From Fibrobacter succinogenes (GTDB lineage Bacteria > Fibrobacterota > Fibrobacteria > Fibrobacterales > Fibrobacteraceae), in assembly GCA_902762795.1 (NCBI GenBank), contig CACWPM010000033.1:1-53223 (forward strand): a stretch of 53,223 nt of DNA, given 5' to 3'. Both the position numbers and the translations under genes were made by a program. Numbering within the stretch: the first letter of the stretch is position 1; each line of letters begins with the position of its first letter. Of the stretch, positions 17,125 through 25,294 are shown in pieces. The notes under the pieces are model-generated. The model was not told the origin of the DNA and did no database searches. It worked only from the letters and a program-made list of their open reading frames with translations.

Positions 17125-18770
17125 AAATTATTCTCCAACAATTGCATTGCGTGGGTTCGGACCGTTTCGGAAGACCCGCCTAACATTCTAGCAATTTCTT
17201 CAATACGTCCGTTCTTGTCGAGGTCGATAATAGACGTAAAAGTCCTACCATCAACCTCTTTCTTGCTCACGGCGAGTTGATTTTCGGCACGGCTTGCCAC
17301 TTGATGCAAGTGGGTGATGGTGAGTACCTGGTGGTGCTTGCCCAAATTGCGCAAGGCTTCTCCGATGCTGTTGCCTGTTTCGCCCGAAATGCCGGAATCG
17401 ACTTCATCAAAAATGAGCAATGGGACTTTGTCGAGATCTGCCATGACGCTCTTGATGGCGAGCAGCACACGGCTGAGTTCACCACCGGAAACTGCCTTCT
17501 GCAAAGATTTTTCGCCTTCGCCCGGGTTCGGGGCTAGTAAAAATTCGATGCGGTCGGCGCCGTTTGGCGTTGGTTCTTGTTCGGTGATGCTTGTAAAGAA
17601 CCTGGCTTTGGGCATACCGAGGTTATGCAAAATTTCTTGTACGGCCGAATCAAAACGAAGTGCGGCTTCACGCCGCTTTTCGGTGAGGCTTGCGGCGATG
17701 CTGTATGTTTCTGCTTTGTAATTGTCGGCTTTGCGTTTGAGGTCTTCAAGGTCCGCATCGAGATTTTCGAGGCTGTCGAGTTCTTGCTTACGTTGTTCGT
17801 TCAATGCTATGAGTCCGGTGACATCGGTGCGGTACTTGCGCTTTAGCTTTTGGATAAGTGCGATTCTTGCGTTCGCGCGGTCTATTTCAACAGGACTCAT
17901 GGCTTTTGAAGGACGTAACCTTTGCAAGTCTTTGCATATTCCTTCGAATGGGTCGGCGACCTCGAGAAGCGCATTCAAGTCTTCTTCGTAGTGAGGAATT
18001 TTTTGTGCGAGACTACGTAATTTGTACTGAAGATTTTGAACTTGTTCGAGAATGCCGTTGTCGCAACCAATCAGTCCTTGAATTTCGTTCAGCAGATTAT
18101 GCTCCGCTTCGCTCTTGCTTGCAATATTAACTTTTTCTTCAAGTTCTTCTTCTTCTCCATCGCGAAGAGCTGCTTTTGAAAGTTCATCGTACTGGAACTT
18201 CAAAAACTCTTTTTGCTGTGCAAGGTCTTTGGCGTGCGCTTCTGTCTTTTGAATTTCGGCGAGAACGTTGTTCCAAGCGTTGTAACTTTTTGAATAGTTT
18301 GTCAGTAGCTCGCTGTTGTCCGCGTATTCGTCGAGCATCTTTGCATGCGTGCGGATGTCGCGCAATAACAGTTGTTCGCTCTGTCCGTGCATCTGGATAA
18401 GCGCTTCTCCAAGTTCCTGCAAATCCGAGAGACTTACGACGGCTCCGTTCACGCGGGCGCGTCCTTTCCCGTTTTCGAGAATTTCGCGGCGGATGATGAG
18501 TTCGTCATCGTCGTCGAGTTCCAGCTTTGCAAGAATTTGTTTGACTTCGGGTTTGTCCTTGATATCGAATGTTCCTTCGATAACGGCTTTTTCTTCGCCG
18601 GTGCGGACCATCGAGGCTTGCGATTTGTCGCCGCAGACCATGCGTAGCGCTTTCATAAGAACGGATTTGCCGGCACCTGTTTCACCCGTAATAGCTGTAA
18701 ACCCCCCGTGGAAGGGGACCTGAGCTTCGGCAATGAGAGTGAAGTTGTTTATTGTAAGCTGCTTTAACAT
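17121..18770 (-). CDS. recN: DNA repair protein RecN
   Basis: 549 residues, normal length. An SMC-like ATPase acting early in double-strand-break repair by recombination. Walker A is GETGAGKS at residues 29-36. A coiled-coil middle runs from about 150 to 370, with many Lys/Glu heptads such as KRKADNYKAETYS. Then come the ABC signature KAVSGGELSRVLLAIKS and Walker B LLIFDEVDSGISGE, followed by the HHQVLTITHLHQVAS switch region typical of RecN. It is the first gene of a two-gene unit with the pgsA-like gene. Upstream lies the ~110-base repeat element at 18799-18922. Confidence 0.96.
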   Translation of the reverse strand: MLKQLTINNFTLIAEAQVPFHGGFTAITGETGAGKSVLMKALRMVCGDKSQASMVRTGEEKAVIEGTFDIKDKPEVKQILAKLELDDDDELIIRREILENGKGRARVNGAVVSLSDLQELGEALIQMHGQSEQLLLRDIRTHAKMLDEYADNSELLTNYSKSYNAWNNVLAEIQKTEAHAKDLAQQKEFLKFQYDELSKAALRDGEEEELEEKVNIASKSEAEHNLLNEIQGLIGCDNGILEQVQNLQYKLRSLAQKIPHYEEDLNALLEVADPFEGICKDLQRLRPSKAMSPVEIDRANARIALIQKLKRKYRTDVTGLIALNEQRKQELDSLENLDADLEDLKRKADNYKAETYSIAASLTEKRREAALRFDSAVQEILHNLGMPKARFFTSITEQEPTPNGADRIEFLLAPNPGEGEKSLQKAVSGGELSRVLLAIKSVMADLDKVPLLIFDEVDSGISGETGNSIGEALRNLGKHHQVLTITHLHQVASRAENQLAVSKKEVDGRTFTSIIDLDKNGRIEEIARMLGGSSETVRTHAMQLLENNL

Positions 18771-18798
18771 GTTGTATAAGTTAAAAATAAATAATATC

Positions 18799-18922
18799 AG
18801 CTATGGGGTATGGGGTCGCTCGTAAACTCGCTTTGAGGTCGCTTCGCTTTGGGGTATGCTTTTGCCCATAGCCCAAAGGGAGCCGAAGGCGACCGAGCCC
18901 ATACCTGAAAACCTAATACCTA
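18799..18922 (+). repeat. ~110-base dispersed element, copy 1, ending in 7-base repeats
   Basis: It starts GTATGGGGTCGCTCG and ends CGACCGAGCCCATACC; the ends are imperfect inverted repeats (GGTATGGG...GTCGC). Copy 2 is at 49492-49612 in the opposite orientation; shared blocks include CTCGTAAACTCGCTTT, AGGTCGCTTCGCTTTG, TTTTGCCCATAGCCCA and CGAGCCCATACCT. On the minus strand 18901-18922 is made of heptamers TAGGTAT and TAGGTTT, the first of which is the trmB stop codon. Confidence 0.75.
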
Positions 18923-19672
18923 CTTCTCAAATTCAATAATACTTCTATATATCGGACGGCCTTCTTTCTTGTACTTGCGTTCGAACCCGGTCATGATTCC
19001 TTCGGTGGGTTCTGCTGTGTTGCGGATGAGGACCTTGCAAGTCGGGAATGCATCGAATGTTTCGAGCGCAATTTCGTTATATTCCTTGTGGTCGGTGCCC
19101 CAGTAGAAAATACGCTTGCCCGGTTTTAAGCATCGTGCGACTTCTGCAAGAAAATCTGGACGGAGCAAGCGGTTCTTGTGATGGCGTTCCTTGGGCCACG
19201 GGTCCGGGAAGTACATGTGGAATGCGTCCACGGTGTTGTCTTTCACGGCATCGCGCAAGAAGTAGAACACATCCCCGCGTAACATGGCTGCGTTGCCTTG
19301 CGCCACGATTCCGCGTTTTTCCATGCGTTCGTGTGCAAATGCGGCCCACGTGTAATCCCATTCGCTACCCATGATAAAGTAATCCGGGTGCTTCTCGGCG
19401 TAATCGGTCATGAAGTTGCCCTTGCCACTTCCGATTTCCACTTCGATGTGTCCGTTTTCGTTCGGGAACATGTCTTTCCAGGTGAAGTCGAGCTTGTGCG
19501 GCAAACCGTCCGGCGTCTTGATGGGCTTGCGGTTGCCATTTGTGCGGAACACGTAATGCCACAACGCTTTCATTTGCGGGTCTTGGCTCAAGTCTCGATA
19601 AAACTCAGGAATAACGACTTCCTTCGGAGCCTTTTCTTCTTCTAATACTTCGTTATTGATTTCTTCTGCCAT
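18920..19672 (-). CDS. trmB: tRNA (guanine-N7-)-methyltransferase
   Basis: 250 residues; methylates G46 in the variable loop of tRNA with S-adenosylmethionine. The SAM site is VEIGSGKGNFMTDYA, followed by GSEWDYTWAAFA. The family signature DAFHMYFPDPWPKERHHKNRLL, given here in part as FPDPWPKERHHKNR, is intact, as is the C-terminal TEPTEGIMTGFERKY. The first ~40 residues are acidic and Lys-rich and extend beyond short TrmB proteins. The gene is bracketed by two heptamer repeats of opposite orientation, one starting on its stop codon and one 14 bases upstream of its ATG. Confidence 0.95.
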   Translation of the reverse strand: MAEEINNEVLEEEKAPKEVVIPEFYRDLSQDPQMKALWHYVFRTNGNRKPIKTPDGLPHKLDFTWKDMFPNENGHIEVEIGSGKGNFMTDYAEKHPDYFIMGSEWDYTWAAFAHERMEKRGIVAQGNAAMLRGDVFYFLRDAVKDNTVDAFHMYFPDPWPKERHHKNRLLRPDFLAEVARCLKPGKRIFYWGTDHKEYNEIALETFDAFPTCKVLIRNTAEPTEGIMTGFERKYKKEGRPIYRSIIEFEK

Positions 19673-20015
19673 GTTGTTGTTTCCAAGGTATCAGGTAATA
19701 GGAGTTAGGTATTAGGTTTTTATAATCGCGGCTAAGGTTGGTGTGCGTGTCGAACCATGCTGCCTGACTGACCTGAATTCTATAGCCTATTTAAAGTTCA
19801 ACTGTTTTTTGTTTTTAAACTCTTTCCTCTTTGTACTATTGCCTTGCGTTTATTCTTCTTTTGTTTTACTTTACTGGATCCATACAATTCAAATTTTGCA
19901 ATGTATGGATTCCCTCCTTCGCTACGCTCAGTCGAGAATGACTCTCATTTCTAGAATCTCTAGTAACTAAGCTCTAAGTTCTGCCAACTTCCTACTTTCT
20001 ACCGCCTACTGTCTA
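19673..20015. other. Intergenic region without a gene
   Basis: 343 bases between trmB and the RNase Z-like gene. It holds the heptamer repeats at 19686-19720 and 19981-20018 and, near 19905-19940, a REP-like piece with CTTCGCTACGCTCAGTCGAG. No open frame with a ribosome site was seen. Confidence 0.6.
19686..19720 (+). repeat. Five tandem heptamers of AGGNNNY type upstream of trmB
   Basis: Units AGGTATC, AGGTAAT and three more follow each other at exactly 7 bases. The flank beyond (AATCGCGGC) is shared with the repeat behind cysE at 3339. Confidence 0.75.
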
Positions 20016-20018
20016 CTA
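19981..20018 (-). repeat. Heptamer repeat anchored on the stop of the RNase Z-like gene
   Basis: On the minus strand the stop codon TAG is followed by five 7-base units of TAGRNRG (TAGACAG, TAGGCGG and so on). The phase is exact over 35 bases. It places TAG in all three frames within 21 bases. Confidence 0.8.
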
Positions 20019-20903
20019 AATAAACGCTACAACTTTCTCCTTAAACTTGTCTGGTATGCCCTTGTCCAACGCTTCGCGGATATGTCTATCGGAATACTTC
20101 ATCGAAAAATGGCTCAAGATGATTTTTTCGCACTTGATTTCATCGTCAAGCTCATTGAGTGCGTTGACGATATCTTTCAAATGGCTGTGGCCCTTCTTCT
20201 TGCTCATGGCTTCCTCGCCATCGTCGAGGAATGTGCATTCCGTAATCAGCACTTTCGATTGGAAAACGCGGCTGTTGTCGAGCAAACTTTCGCCAAGGCA
20301 ATCGCCCATAAAGCTCACGAGCGGCTCGTAAACTTCACGTGTGATTTCGACCCCGTTCTTGCGGAGTTCGATAATTTCGGCGGGCGTCTTTCCGAGGAAT
20401 TCGTCCTTGAGTTTTTTCTTGTAAAAGTATAGCGTGCCGCCCATCGCAGGGATGGAATGCTTGACTTCGAACGCTTCGAGCGCAAGATCCTTGCGGTATC
20501 TTAAAAATTGCAATTCACCCGCGGAGACGGGTTCAATATCCGGGTAGCGGAATTTTGCTTCTCCAACGCCTTCGAATAAAGCTTCTGCCTTGATCCATGC
20601 TTTCGCATTTTCGCTTGCGCATTCGGGCATGTAATAAACGCTGTCGCGTTCGACCCCCATCATCTTGCGCAGACTGTGGTGACGCATCAAGCAGCGTGCG
20701 TGGTCTCCATGCGCATGCGTCAGGAATACGTGGTTCAGGGGAATTGCCGAAAGCGGGCATTCACCCATGTCTATGCAGAAATCTAGCTCTGGAATTTGAA
20801 TGTACGTCGCGAGCCCGGATATCGAAAATCCGGAAATGGGCGAACAAGGCGTATCGACGTGGATTTGCCGCAGAGCGTTGTGTATGTACTTGTTTTCGTT
20901 CAC
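20016..20903 (-). CDS. RNase Z-like metallo-beta-lactamase hydrolase
   Basis: 295 residues from GTG 20903, preceded by GGCGGT. The frame is open to 21020, but that part crosses the terminator of the upstream gene. The metal-binding motif HAHGDH is at residues 63-68 (VFLTHAHGDHARC). Later come FMGDCLGE, LITECTFLDDGEEA, GHSHLKD and ILSHFSMKYSDRHI, in the order and style of tRNase Z proteins (HxHxDH, then a GD motif, a T/HS motif and an H-F-S motif). tRNase Z trims tRNA 3' ends, needed here since the tRNA gene lacks CCA. A different MBL hydrolase is possible. Confidence 0.8.
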   Translation of the reverse strand: MNENKYIHNALRQIHVDTPCSPISGFSISGLATYIQIPELDFCIDMGECPLSAIPLNHVFLTHAHGDHARCLMRHHSLRKMMGVERDSVYYMPECASENAKAWIKAEALFEGVGEAKFRYPDIEPVSAGELQFLRYRKDLALEAFEVKHSIPAMGGTLYFYKKKLKDEFLGKTPAEIIELRKNGVEITREVYEPLVSFMGDCLGESLLDNSRVFQSKVLITECTFLDDGEEAMSKKKGHSHLKDIVNALNELDDEIKCEKIILSHFSMKYSDRHIREALDKGIPDKFKEKVVAFI

Positions 20904-20953
20904 TTTTTTACCGCCGATAAATTTAGCAAAAAAGAAAATCGAAAAAATGACAT

Positions 20954-20988
20954 TAAAAAAAGCAGCCCATTGCGAGCTGCTCAAAAAA
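20954..20988 (-). terminator. Terminator of the small lipoprotein gene
   Basis: On the minus strand AGCAGC pairs with GCTGCT around a nine-base loop and is followed by seven T. It lies 16-50 bases past the stop at 21004 and also rules out long upstream starts for the RNase Z-like gene. Confidence 0.85.
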
Positions 20989-21003
20989 ATGTATGTCTCG
21001 TTC

Positions 21004-21588
21004 TTACTTGCTCGAAACAATCCTGTCGAATTCCGTGCACGACATGGTTTCGATGTTTACGCCCATAGCCTTGCTGCGGGTTCTATCGTTACCCTTTTTT
21101 TCGGGAATGCGGAAACAAAAGTCGTACTTGTTTCCTTTGTCTGTCGGAATTCCCATCTTGAAAATGCGGAGGCGTTCGTAACCGGCCTTTGTGATTTCGT
21201 GATAATCGTAAGAGTTCTTGATGCGTTCGAGGCGCTTTTCCTGGCTGAATTCTAGCTCGTTTGTAATTGGCCCGTTGAGGTTGATTGGCAAGGAGTTCTG
21301 GAAACGGAGCTCAAGTTTACCGTTCGTCTTGACGATCGATGTTTCTGCCGGCTTGATCAAGTAGCGCTGTTGAGGTATGTTTTTATAGGCGATGTTGTGA
21401 CGGCTTGCCTTGCGGACTCCGCAGACTTCGCGCATGTCAGGGTTTGCGACAAAGTCGATATCGCGGCAAATTGGCGGAAGGTCGGTTGGAATCTCGAGAT
21501 CTTCACCGTTTTGGGCGGACGAACCGGCACAACCGGCTAAGAATGAAAACGCAAGGAGGCAGGATGACAACAAAAATTTATTCTTCAT
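21004..21588 (-). CDS. Small lipoprotein of unknown function
   Basis: 194 residues from ATG 21588 (MKNKFLLSS). An upstream ATG at 21618 would overlap the TATAAT at 21607-21612. The signal peptide ends in the lipobox LAGC with Cys20. The mature part (about 175 residues) has four Cys, in PPICRD, REVCGV, YDFCFRI and TMSCTEF, which could form two disulphides. I do not recognise a domain. It stands alone between a terminator and a divergent xthA. Confidence 0.75.
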   Translation of the reverse strand: MKNKFLLSSCLLAFSFLAGCAGSSAQNGEDLEIPTDLPPICRDIDFVANPDMREVCGVRKASRHNIAYKNIPQQRYLIKPAETSIVKTNGKLELRFQNSLPINLNGPITNELEFSQEKRLERIKNSYDYHEITKAGYERLRIFKMGIPTDKGNKYDFCFRIPEKKGNDRTRSKAMGVNIETMSCTEFDRIVSSK

Positions 21589-21606
21589 GTCATCAAATAT
21601 AAGATT

Positions 21607-21612
21607 ATTATA
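21607..21612 (-). promoter_or_regulatory. Candidate -10 box (TATAAT) of the small lipoprotein gene
   Basis: A consensus TATAAT lies 18 bases upstream of ATG 21588 on the minus strand. No convincing -35 is present at 16-18 bases. Confidence 0.4.
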
Positions 21613-21780
21613 CATCAAAGAGAAGTTTTTTTTGTACTTTAATTAGTTTAGCGTAATTTTCTGCACAAATTGACATTTTTGTAAAAATCTGTTAACTATT
21701 TTGCCCGATAGAGGCCTTTTACCCTTTGGACTTTGAAAAAATATTCTATCTTTGGCGTTGAAAATGAGATTGGGGTCAAA

Positions 21781-22587
21781 ATGAAAATCTACAGCTGGAA
21801 CGTCAACGGTATTCGTTCCGTACTGAAAAAAGGCTTTGAAGATTGGTTCACTGCGACCGATCCCGATGTGCTTTGCCTTCAGGAAGTCCGTGCCGAAAAA
21901 AGCCAGGTTGCTGAAGTCGCAAGCCGCGAAGGCTACTATACTTACTGGAATGCGTGCAAGCGCAAGAAGGGTTATAGTGGTGTAGCCGTCTATTCCAAGA
22001 TTGAACCCGATGCGGTCAATTACGGTTTTGATATTGAAGAATTTGATGTGGAAGGGCGCGTGTTGCAGCTCGTGTTTCCGGATTGGGTGCTTAACAGTAT
22101 TTATTTCCCGAACGGTGGCCAGGGGGATGACCGCCTGGATTATAAGCTCCGCTTTTACGATGCGTTTCTTGAAAATTCCAAGCAGTGGTTGCGCGATGGC
22201 AAGCATGTGGTGACCGTAGGCGACTACAATACCTGCCATAAGGAAATTGACATTGCCCGTCCCAAGGAAAACGAGAACGTAAGTGGCTTTTTGCCGATTG
22301 AACGTGCCTGGATGGACAAGTATGTCGAGGATGGCTTTGTCGATACGTTCCGCAAGTTGCACCCCGATACCCGTGATGCTTATTCCTGGTGGTCGAACCG
22401 CTTTGGCGCCCGTGAACGGAATGTCGGCTGGCGCCTGGATTACGGCTTTGTCGATGCGGCTCTCGTGCCGAACGTGGTCAGTTCCGAAATTTTGAGCGAT
22501 GTAAAAGGATCGGACCATTGTCCGATTTGTCTGGAACTTGAACCTCCGTTTGCTCCACTCCCTATTAAAAAATCGGACGACATTTAG
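21781..22587 (+). CDS. xthA: Exodeoxyribonuclease III
   Basis: 268 residues from ATG 21781, where the family N-terminus MKIYSWNVNGIRS begins; GGGG lies ten bases upstream. It cuts abasic sites and removes blocked 3' ends in base-excision repair, the same pathway as nth at 2632. The active-site residues are visible: Asn8 in WNVNGIR, Glu35 in LCLQEVRAEK, the GDYNTCHKEIDIA segment with the catalytic Asp and Asn, and the terminal SDHCPI with the catalytic His. YSWWSNR and WRLDYGF are typical. A terminator follows 21 bases after the stop. Confidence 0.96.
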   Translation: MKIYSWNVNGIRSVLKKGFEDWFTATDPDVLCLQEVRAEKSQVAEVASREGYYTYWNACKRKKGYSGVAVYSKIEPDAVNYGFDIEEFDVEGRVLQLVFPDWVLNSIYFPNGGQGDDRLDYKLRFYDAFLENSKQWLRDGKHVVTVGDYNTCHKEIDIARPKENENVSGFLPIERAWMDKYVEDGFVDTFRKLHPDTRDAYSWWSNRFGARERNVGWRLDYGFVDAALVPNVVSSEILSDVKGSDHCPICLELEPPFAPLPIKKSDDI

Positions 22588-22607
22588 CGGATTCGCTAAC
22601 GATTTTG

Positions 22608-22637
22608 AGGAGTTTCGCTTCGGCGAGGCTCCTTTTT
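22608..22637 (+). terminator. Terminator of xthA
   Basis: An 11-base stem (with two G-T pairs) is closed by a TTCG tetraloop and followed by TTTT. Confidence 0.9.
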
Positions 22638-22718
22638 GCGATTTTAGGGCTATTTGTTTCTAAAAATTAATGATAATAATTGTCAACTGAAAAATTTTGG
22701 ATAATTTCGTGAAAAAAC

Positions 22719-22747
22719 TTGTCAAAAAAATTTTTTTATGTTATATT
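22719..22747 (+). promoter_or_regulatory. Promoter of outer-membrane barrel gene 1
   Basis: TTGTCA (22719-22724) and TATATT (22742-22747) are 17 bases apart. The spacer is a run of A then T. The same layout recurs at 23531-23559. Confidence 0.75.
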
Positions 22748-22779
22748 GCGCATATCATTAGATTAAAAAGGAGATATCT

Positions 22780-23373
22780 ATGTTTAAGAAAATTATTTTG
22801 GCTGCTCTTGTTGTAGCAAGTGCTGTCTATGCCCAAATTAATGTCGGTGGCCGTGCCGCTGTCAACTTTGGAACTCTTTGGGGAGAAAAAAACGAAATCG
22901 ATTGGGGCTTAGGCTTCAATGCTGGTGTTAATGCCAAGATTGGCATCAATGAAAAGTTGTCTTTTATTCCGGGATTGGAAATCGATCTTCGCAGAGTTTC
23001 TGGTGAAGGATACGATTATGATTCCTATACGCCGATCAAGGTTGATATAACCATGGCTATGTGGTATTTGGATGTCCCTCTCGCTCTTCGTTATAGCGTC
23101 AATCCGCAATTCTTTGTCGATGCCGGTCTTTATTTGGGCGTGCTGTTGAGTGGTGAAGAAACTGATGAAGCTATGGGCATGTCGGTCAGCCATGATATGG
23201 GTGATTATATGGAATCTATTGACCTCGGTCTTCTTGTTGGCGTAGGCTACAACGTTATGCCGAATCTTGACGTGAACTTCCGCTTTGCTCTTGGTCTTAC
23301 CGAAACATTCGATGGTGGTAAGGGAACCAAGAACATGCGTCTCCAGCTCGGTGCCACCTACTGGTTCATGTAA
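22780..23373 (+). CDS. Outer-membrane beta-barrel protein (paralogue 1)
   Basis: 197 residues with a 19-residue signal peptide (MFKKIILAALVVASAVYA-Q) and AAGGAGA before the ATG. The mature part alternates polar and hydrophobic residues in about eight strands and ends with the aromatic signature GATYWFM, as outer-membrane barrels do. It resembles the PorT-like small barrel family (OMP_b-brl_2). It shares signal peptide, promoter, terminator and the motifs FFVDAGLYLG/FFIDAGIDVG and NMRLQLGATYWFM/NMRFHLGVTYWFM with the next gene. Confidence 0.85.
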   Translation: MFKKIILAALVVASAVYAQINVGGRAAVNFGTLWGEKNEIDWGLGFNAGVNAKIGINEKLSFIPGLEIDLRRVSGEGYDYDSYTPIKVDITMAMWYLDVPLALRYSVNPQFFVDAGLYLGVLLSGEETDEAMGMSVSHDMGDYMESIDLGLLVGVGYNVMPNLDVNFRFALGLTETFDGGKGTKNMRLQLGATYWFM

Positions 23374-23396
23374 TTTAAAATTTAATAATAAAGGAA

Positions 23397-23424
23397 GCCC
23401 GACACGTTATGTGCCGGGTTTTTT
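23397..23424 (+). terminator. Terminator of barrel gene 1
   Basis: CCCGACAC pairs with GTGCCGGG (one mismatch) and is followed by six T. The copy after barrel gene 2 (24367) is nearly identical. Confidence 0.9.
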
Positions 23425-23530
23425 ACATATTCTAGCGTCAATTTGTGTTCGTTTGTAATCGATTGCTTACCGTGGAATGTTGAAAGTAAAAAATACTAAA
23501 CGAAAAATTTTAGATACTTTGAAAAAGTAC

Positions 23531-23559
23531 TTGTCAAAAAAAATTTTATATGTTATATT
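23531..23559 (+). promoter_or_regulatory. Promoter of outer-membrane barrel gene 2
   Basis: TTGTCA (23531-23536) and TATATT (23554-23559), 17-base A/T spacer, near-identical to the promoter of the preceding paralogue. Confidence 0.75.
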
Positions 23560-23590
23560 GCCCTTACCGATATTAAAAAAGGAGAAACGT

Positions 23591-24346
23591 ATGTTTAAAA
23601 AAGTTCTTTTGGCTGCTCTTGTTGTAGCAAGTGCTGTCTTCGCACAAAACTTCAAAGTGGGTGCTCATGCTGCAGGAAGTTATGGTACTGCGAGTGGCTC
23701 GAATACGGATCTGATTGAGATTGGTTGGGGACCAGGCTTCAATGTTGGTGTAGATGCCAAGTATTCTGTTAATCCGTCTTTTTCGTTAATTGCTGGACTC
23801 GGTGTCGATTATCGTCGAATTTTTTGGGATTATGGCGCTTTTATGAAGAAAATGTTAACTCCCTTCATGACAAGTGACTATGGCTATAGTTCTCAATATG
23901 ATGCTTTGGTGAGTGCGCTTTTTAACGGAACGGCTACATTCTCGTTCCTTTATGTTGATATTCCGGTTGTTGCCCGTTTTGCTCCTGCCCCGAATTTCTT
24001 TATCGATGCCGGTATTGATGTGGGTATCAATGTGCTCGCTGAAGTGACTTCGGAAATGATGGGTATGGAAAATACGGAAGATATTGATAGTGATATGAAG
24101 AATACGGTTGACTTTGCTATTGTTGCTGGTCTTGGCTATTCCGTTACTGACAAGATAGATGTCAACTTCCGTGCTGTATTTGGTCTTACAAATATGATTG
24201 ATTTTGAAAAGGCCGCATCTTCTGCAACGCCAAGTACTTCTGGTTATTCTGAAGATGACGATGAAGATGATGATGACGGTTACTCCGCGAAGTTTGATTT
24301 CAAGAACATGCGCTTCCATCTTGGCGTAACTTACTGGTTCATGTAA
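23591..24346 (+). CDS. Outer-membrane beta-barrel protein (paralogue 2) with acidic loop
   Basis: 251 residues from ATG 23591 with AAGGAGA upstream; the longer frame from 23477 would run through the promoter. The signal peptide MFKKVLLAALVVASAVFA-Q is nearly that of the preceding gene. It is about 54 residues longer, owing to larger loops, one of them with a run of Asp and Glu (EDDDEDDDDG) just before the last strand. Such loops may bind Ca2+; that is inference. It ends in VTYWFM. The pair arose by tandem duplication of a whole transcription unit. Confidence 0.85.
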   Translation: MFKKVLLAALVVASAVFAQNFKVGAHAAGSYGTASGSNTDLIEIGWGPGFNVGVDAKYSVNPSFSLIAGLGVDYRRIFWDYGAFMKKMLTPFMTSDYGYSSQYDALVSALFNGTATFSFLYVDIPVVARFAPAPNFFIDAGIDVGINVLAEVTSEMMGMENTEDIDSDMKNTVDFAIVAGLGYSVTDKIDVNFRAVFGLTNMIDFEKAASSATPSTSGYSEDDDEDDDDGYSAKFDFKNMRFHLGVTYWFM

Positions 24347-24366
24347 TCGAAGCTTTAAAAAAATTA

Positions 24367-24396
24367 GCCCGACACGTTTATGTGCCGGGCTTTTTT
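24367..24396. terminator. Bidirectional terminator between convergent barrel genes
   Basis: GCCCGACAC pairs with GTGCCGGGC (one mismatch), with T6 on the plus side and T-rich sequence on the minus side. It serves the genes ending at 24346 and 24411. Confidence 0.9.
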
Positions 24397-24410
24397 GTCG
24401 TTTATTTTTA

Positions 24411-25184
24411 TTAGAAATTATAAAGTAAGGTTATTCCGATTTCATAGGGCTCACCTAAGCCGTTTCTTTCGAAGTAGCTCCCAGATGATATTTCGACATC
24501 GGTGTCCAAAGTCACATTGTCTGTCAAATCTAGCTTGACGCCCAAGGTGATAACGTATCCGTTGCCGCCGCTAGATTCTGAGCAATGGTAGTTGTAGCTA
24601 TTGTAACCAGAACAGATAGATGGACTATCCCCTCCCATAATCATGTTCAAATCGGCGTAAATGGTGAATACGTTCAATAAAAATTGGAGCTCTGTCCCAA
24701 AACTGAGATGGCTAATGGCACTGTTGTCACTTGCGACATAGCCTATGTATTTTGCCCATGTCACATGACTGAAAAGATTTGAATGTTGTAGACCGAAGCC
24801 AACGCTGAAATCACTAGAAGATGCTATGTTATCACCTCCGGGGAGAGATCCGTCTAGATATAAACTAAAACCTTTTGAAATTTGGAAACGGACTCCCAAC
24901 CGTGAATTTAAAAGTCCGTATAGTTCGTCTTCGTCAAATTTCGAGCTAAATTGGGATTCCACGCTGAAAATTCCAAAAGGGATAATAGCAGAAAGTTCTA
25001 GCCAGCTTAACGGGGAATACCGGATTCCTGCGCCAAACGTTACGCCCGATACAGGATCCTGTGAATAATAGCCTATTTTCCCGGCAACTTGACCTGAACC
25101 TTGTTTGAGTATGGGAACGTTGTCCCAAGCTGCAAATGACAATGTTGCCAGTAATCCCAAACTCGTAATAAATTTTTTTAGCAT
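24411..25184 (-). CDS. Outer-membrane beta-barrel protein of unknown function
   Basis: 257 residues. AAGGAAGG lies a few bases before the ATG. A 17-residue signal peptide ends in SFA-AW. The mature chain is rich in Gly, Ser and aromatic residues in alternating strands (VAGKIGYYSQDP, VTFGAGIRYSPLSWLELSAIIPFG) and ends in Phe (GITLLYNF), the usual barrel C-terminus. It contains one Cys pair in a loop (SICSGYNSYNYHCSES). It is not closely similar to the two barrels next to it. Confidence 0.8.
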   Translation of the reverse strand: MLKKFITSLGLLATLSFAAWDNVPILKQGSGQVAGKIGYYSQDPVSGVTFGAGIRYSPLSWLELSAIIPFGIFSVESQFSSKFDEDELYGLLNSRLGVRFQISKGFSLYLDGSLPGGDNIASSSDFSVGFGLQHSNLFSHVTWAKYIGYVASDNSAISHLSFGTELQFLLNVFTIYADLNMIMGGDSPSICSGYNSYNYHCSESSGGNGYVITLGVKLDLTDNVTLDTDVEISSGSYFERNGLGEPYEIGITLLYNF

Positions 25185-25294
25185 ATGTACCTTCCTTTGT
25201 TTGAAAAAAGATAAAAAAATAACGGCATCCTTTGATGAAACCCCCGAGAGTTATGTCCAACTTTTGGGGGCAGTTCTCTTGCGCCGAATTGTTT

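Noticed and set aside
21643-22518. A 291-codon frame on the minus strand
   Set aside because: Antisense to xthA, whose catalytic motifs are intact; it also crosses a divergent promoter region.
25241-25270. Hairpin CCCCC/GGGGG after the DUF4230 gene, considered as a terminator
   Set aside because: The loop is 20 bases and only three T follow, so it is too weak to list.
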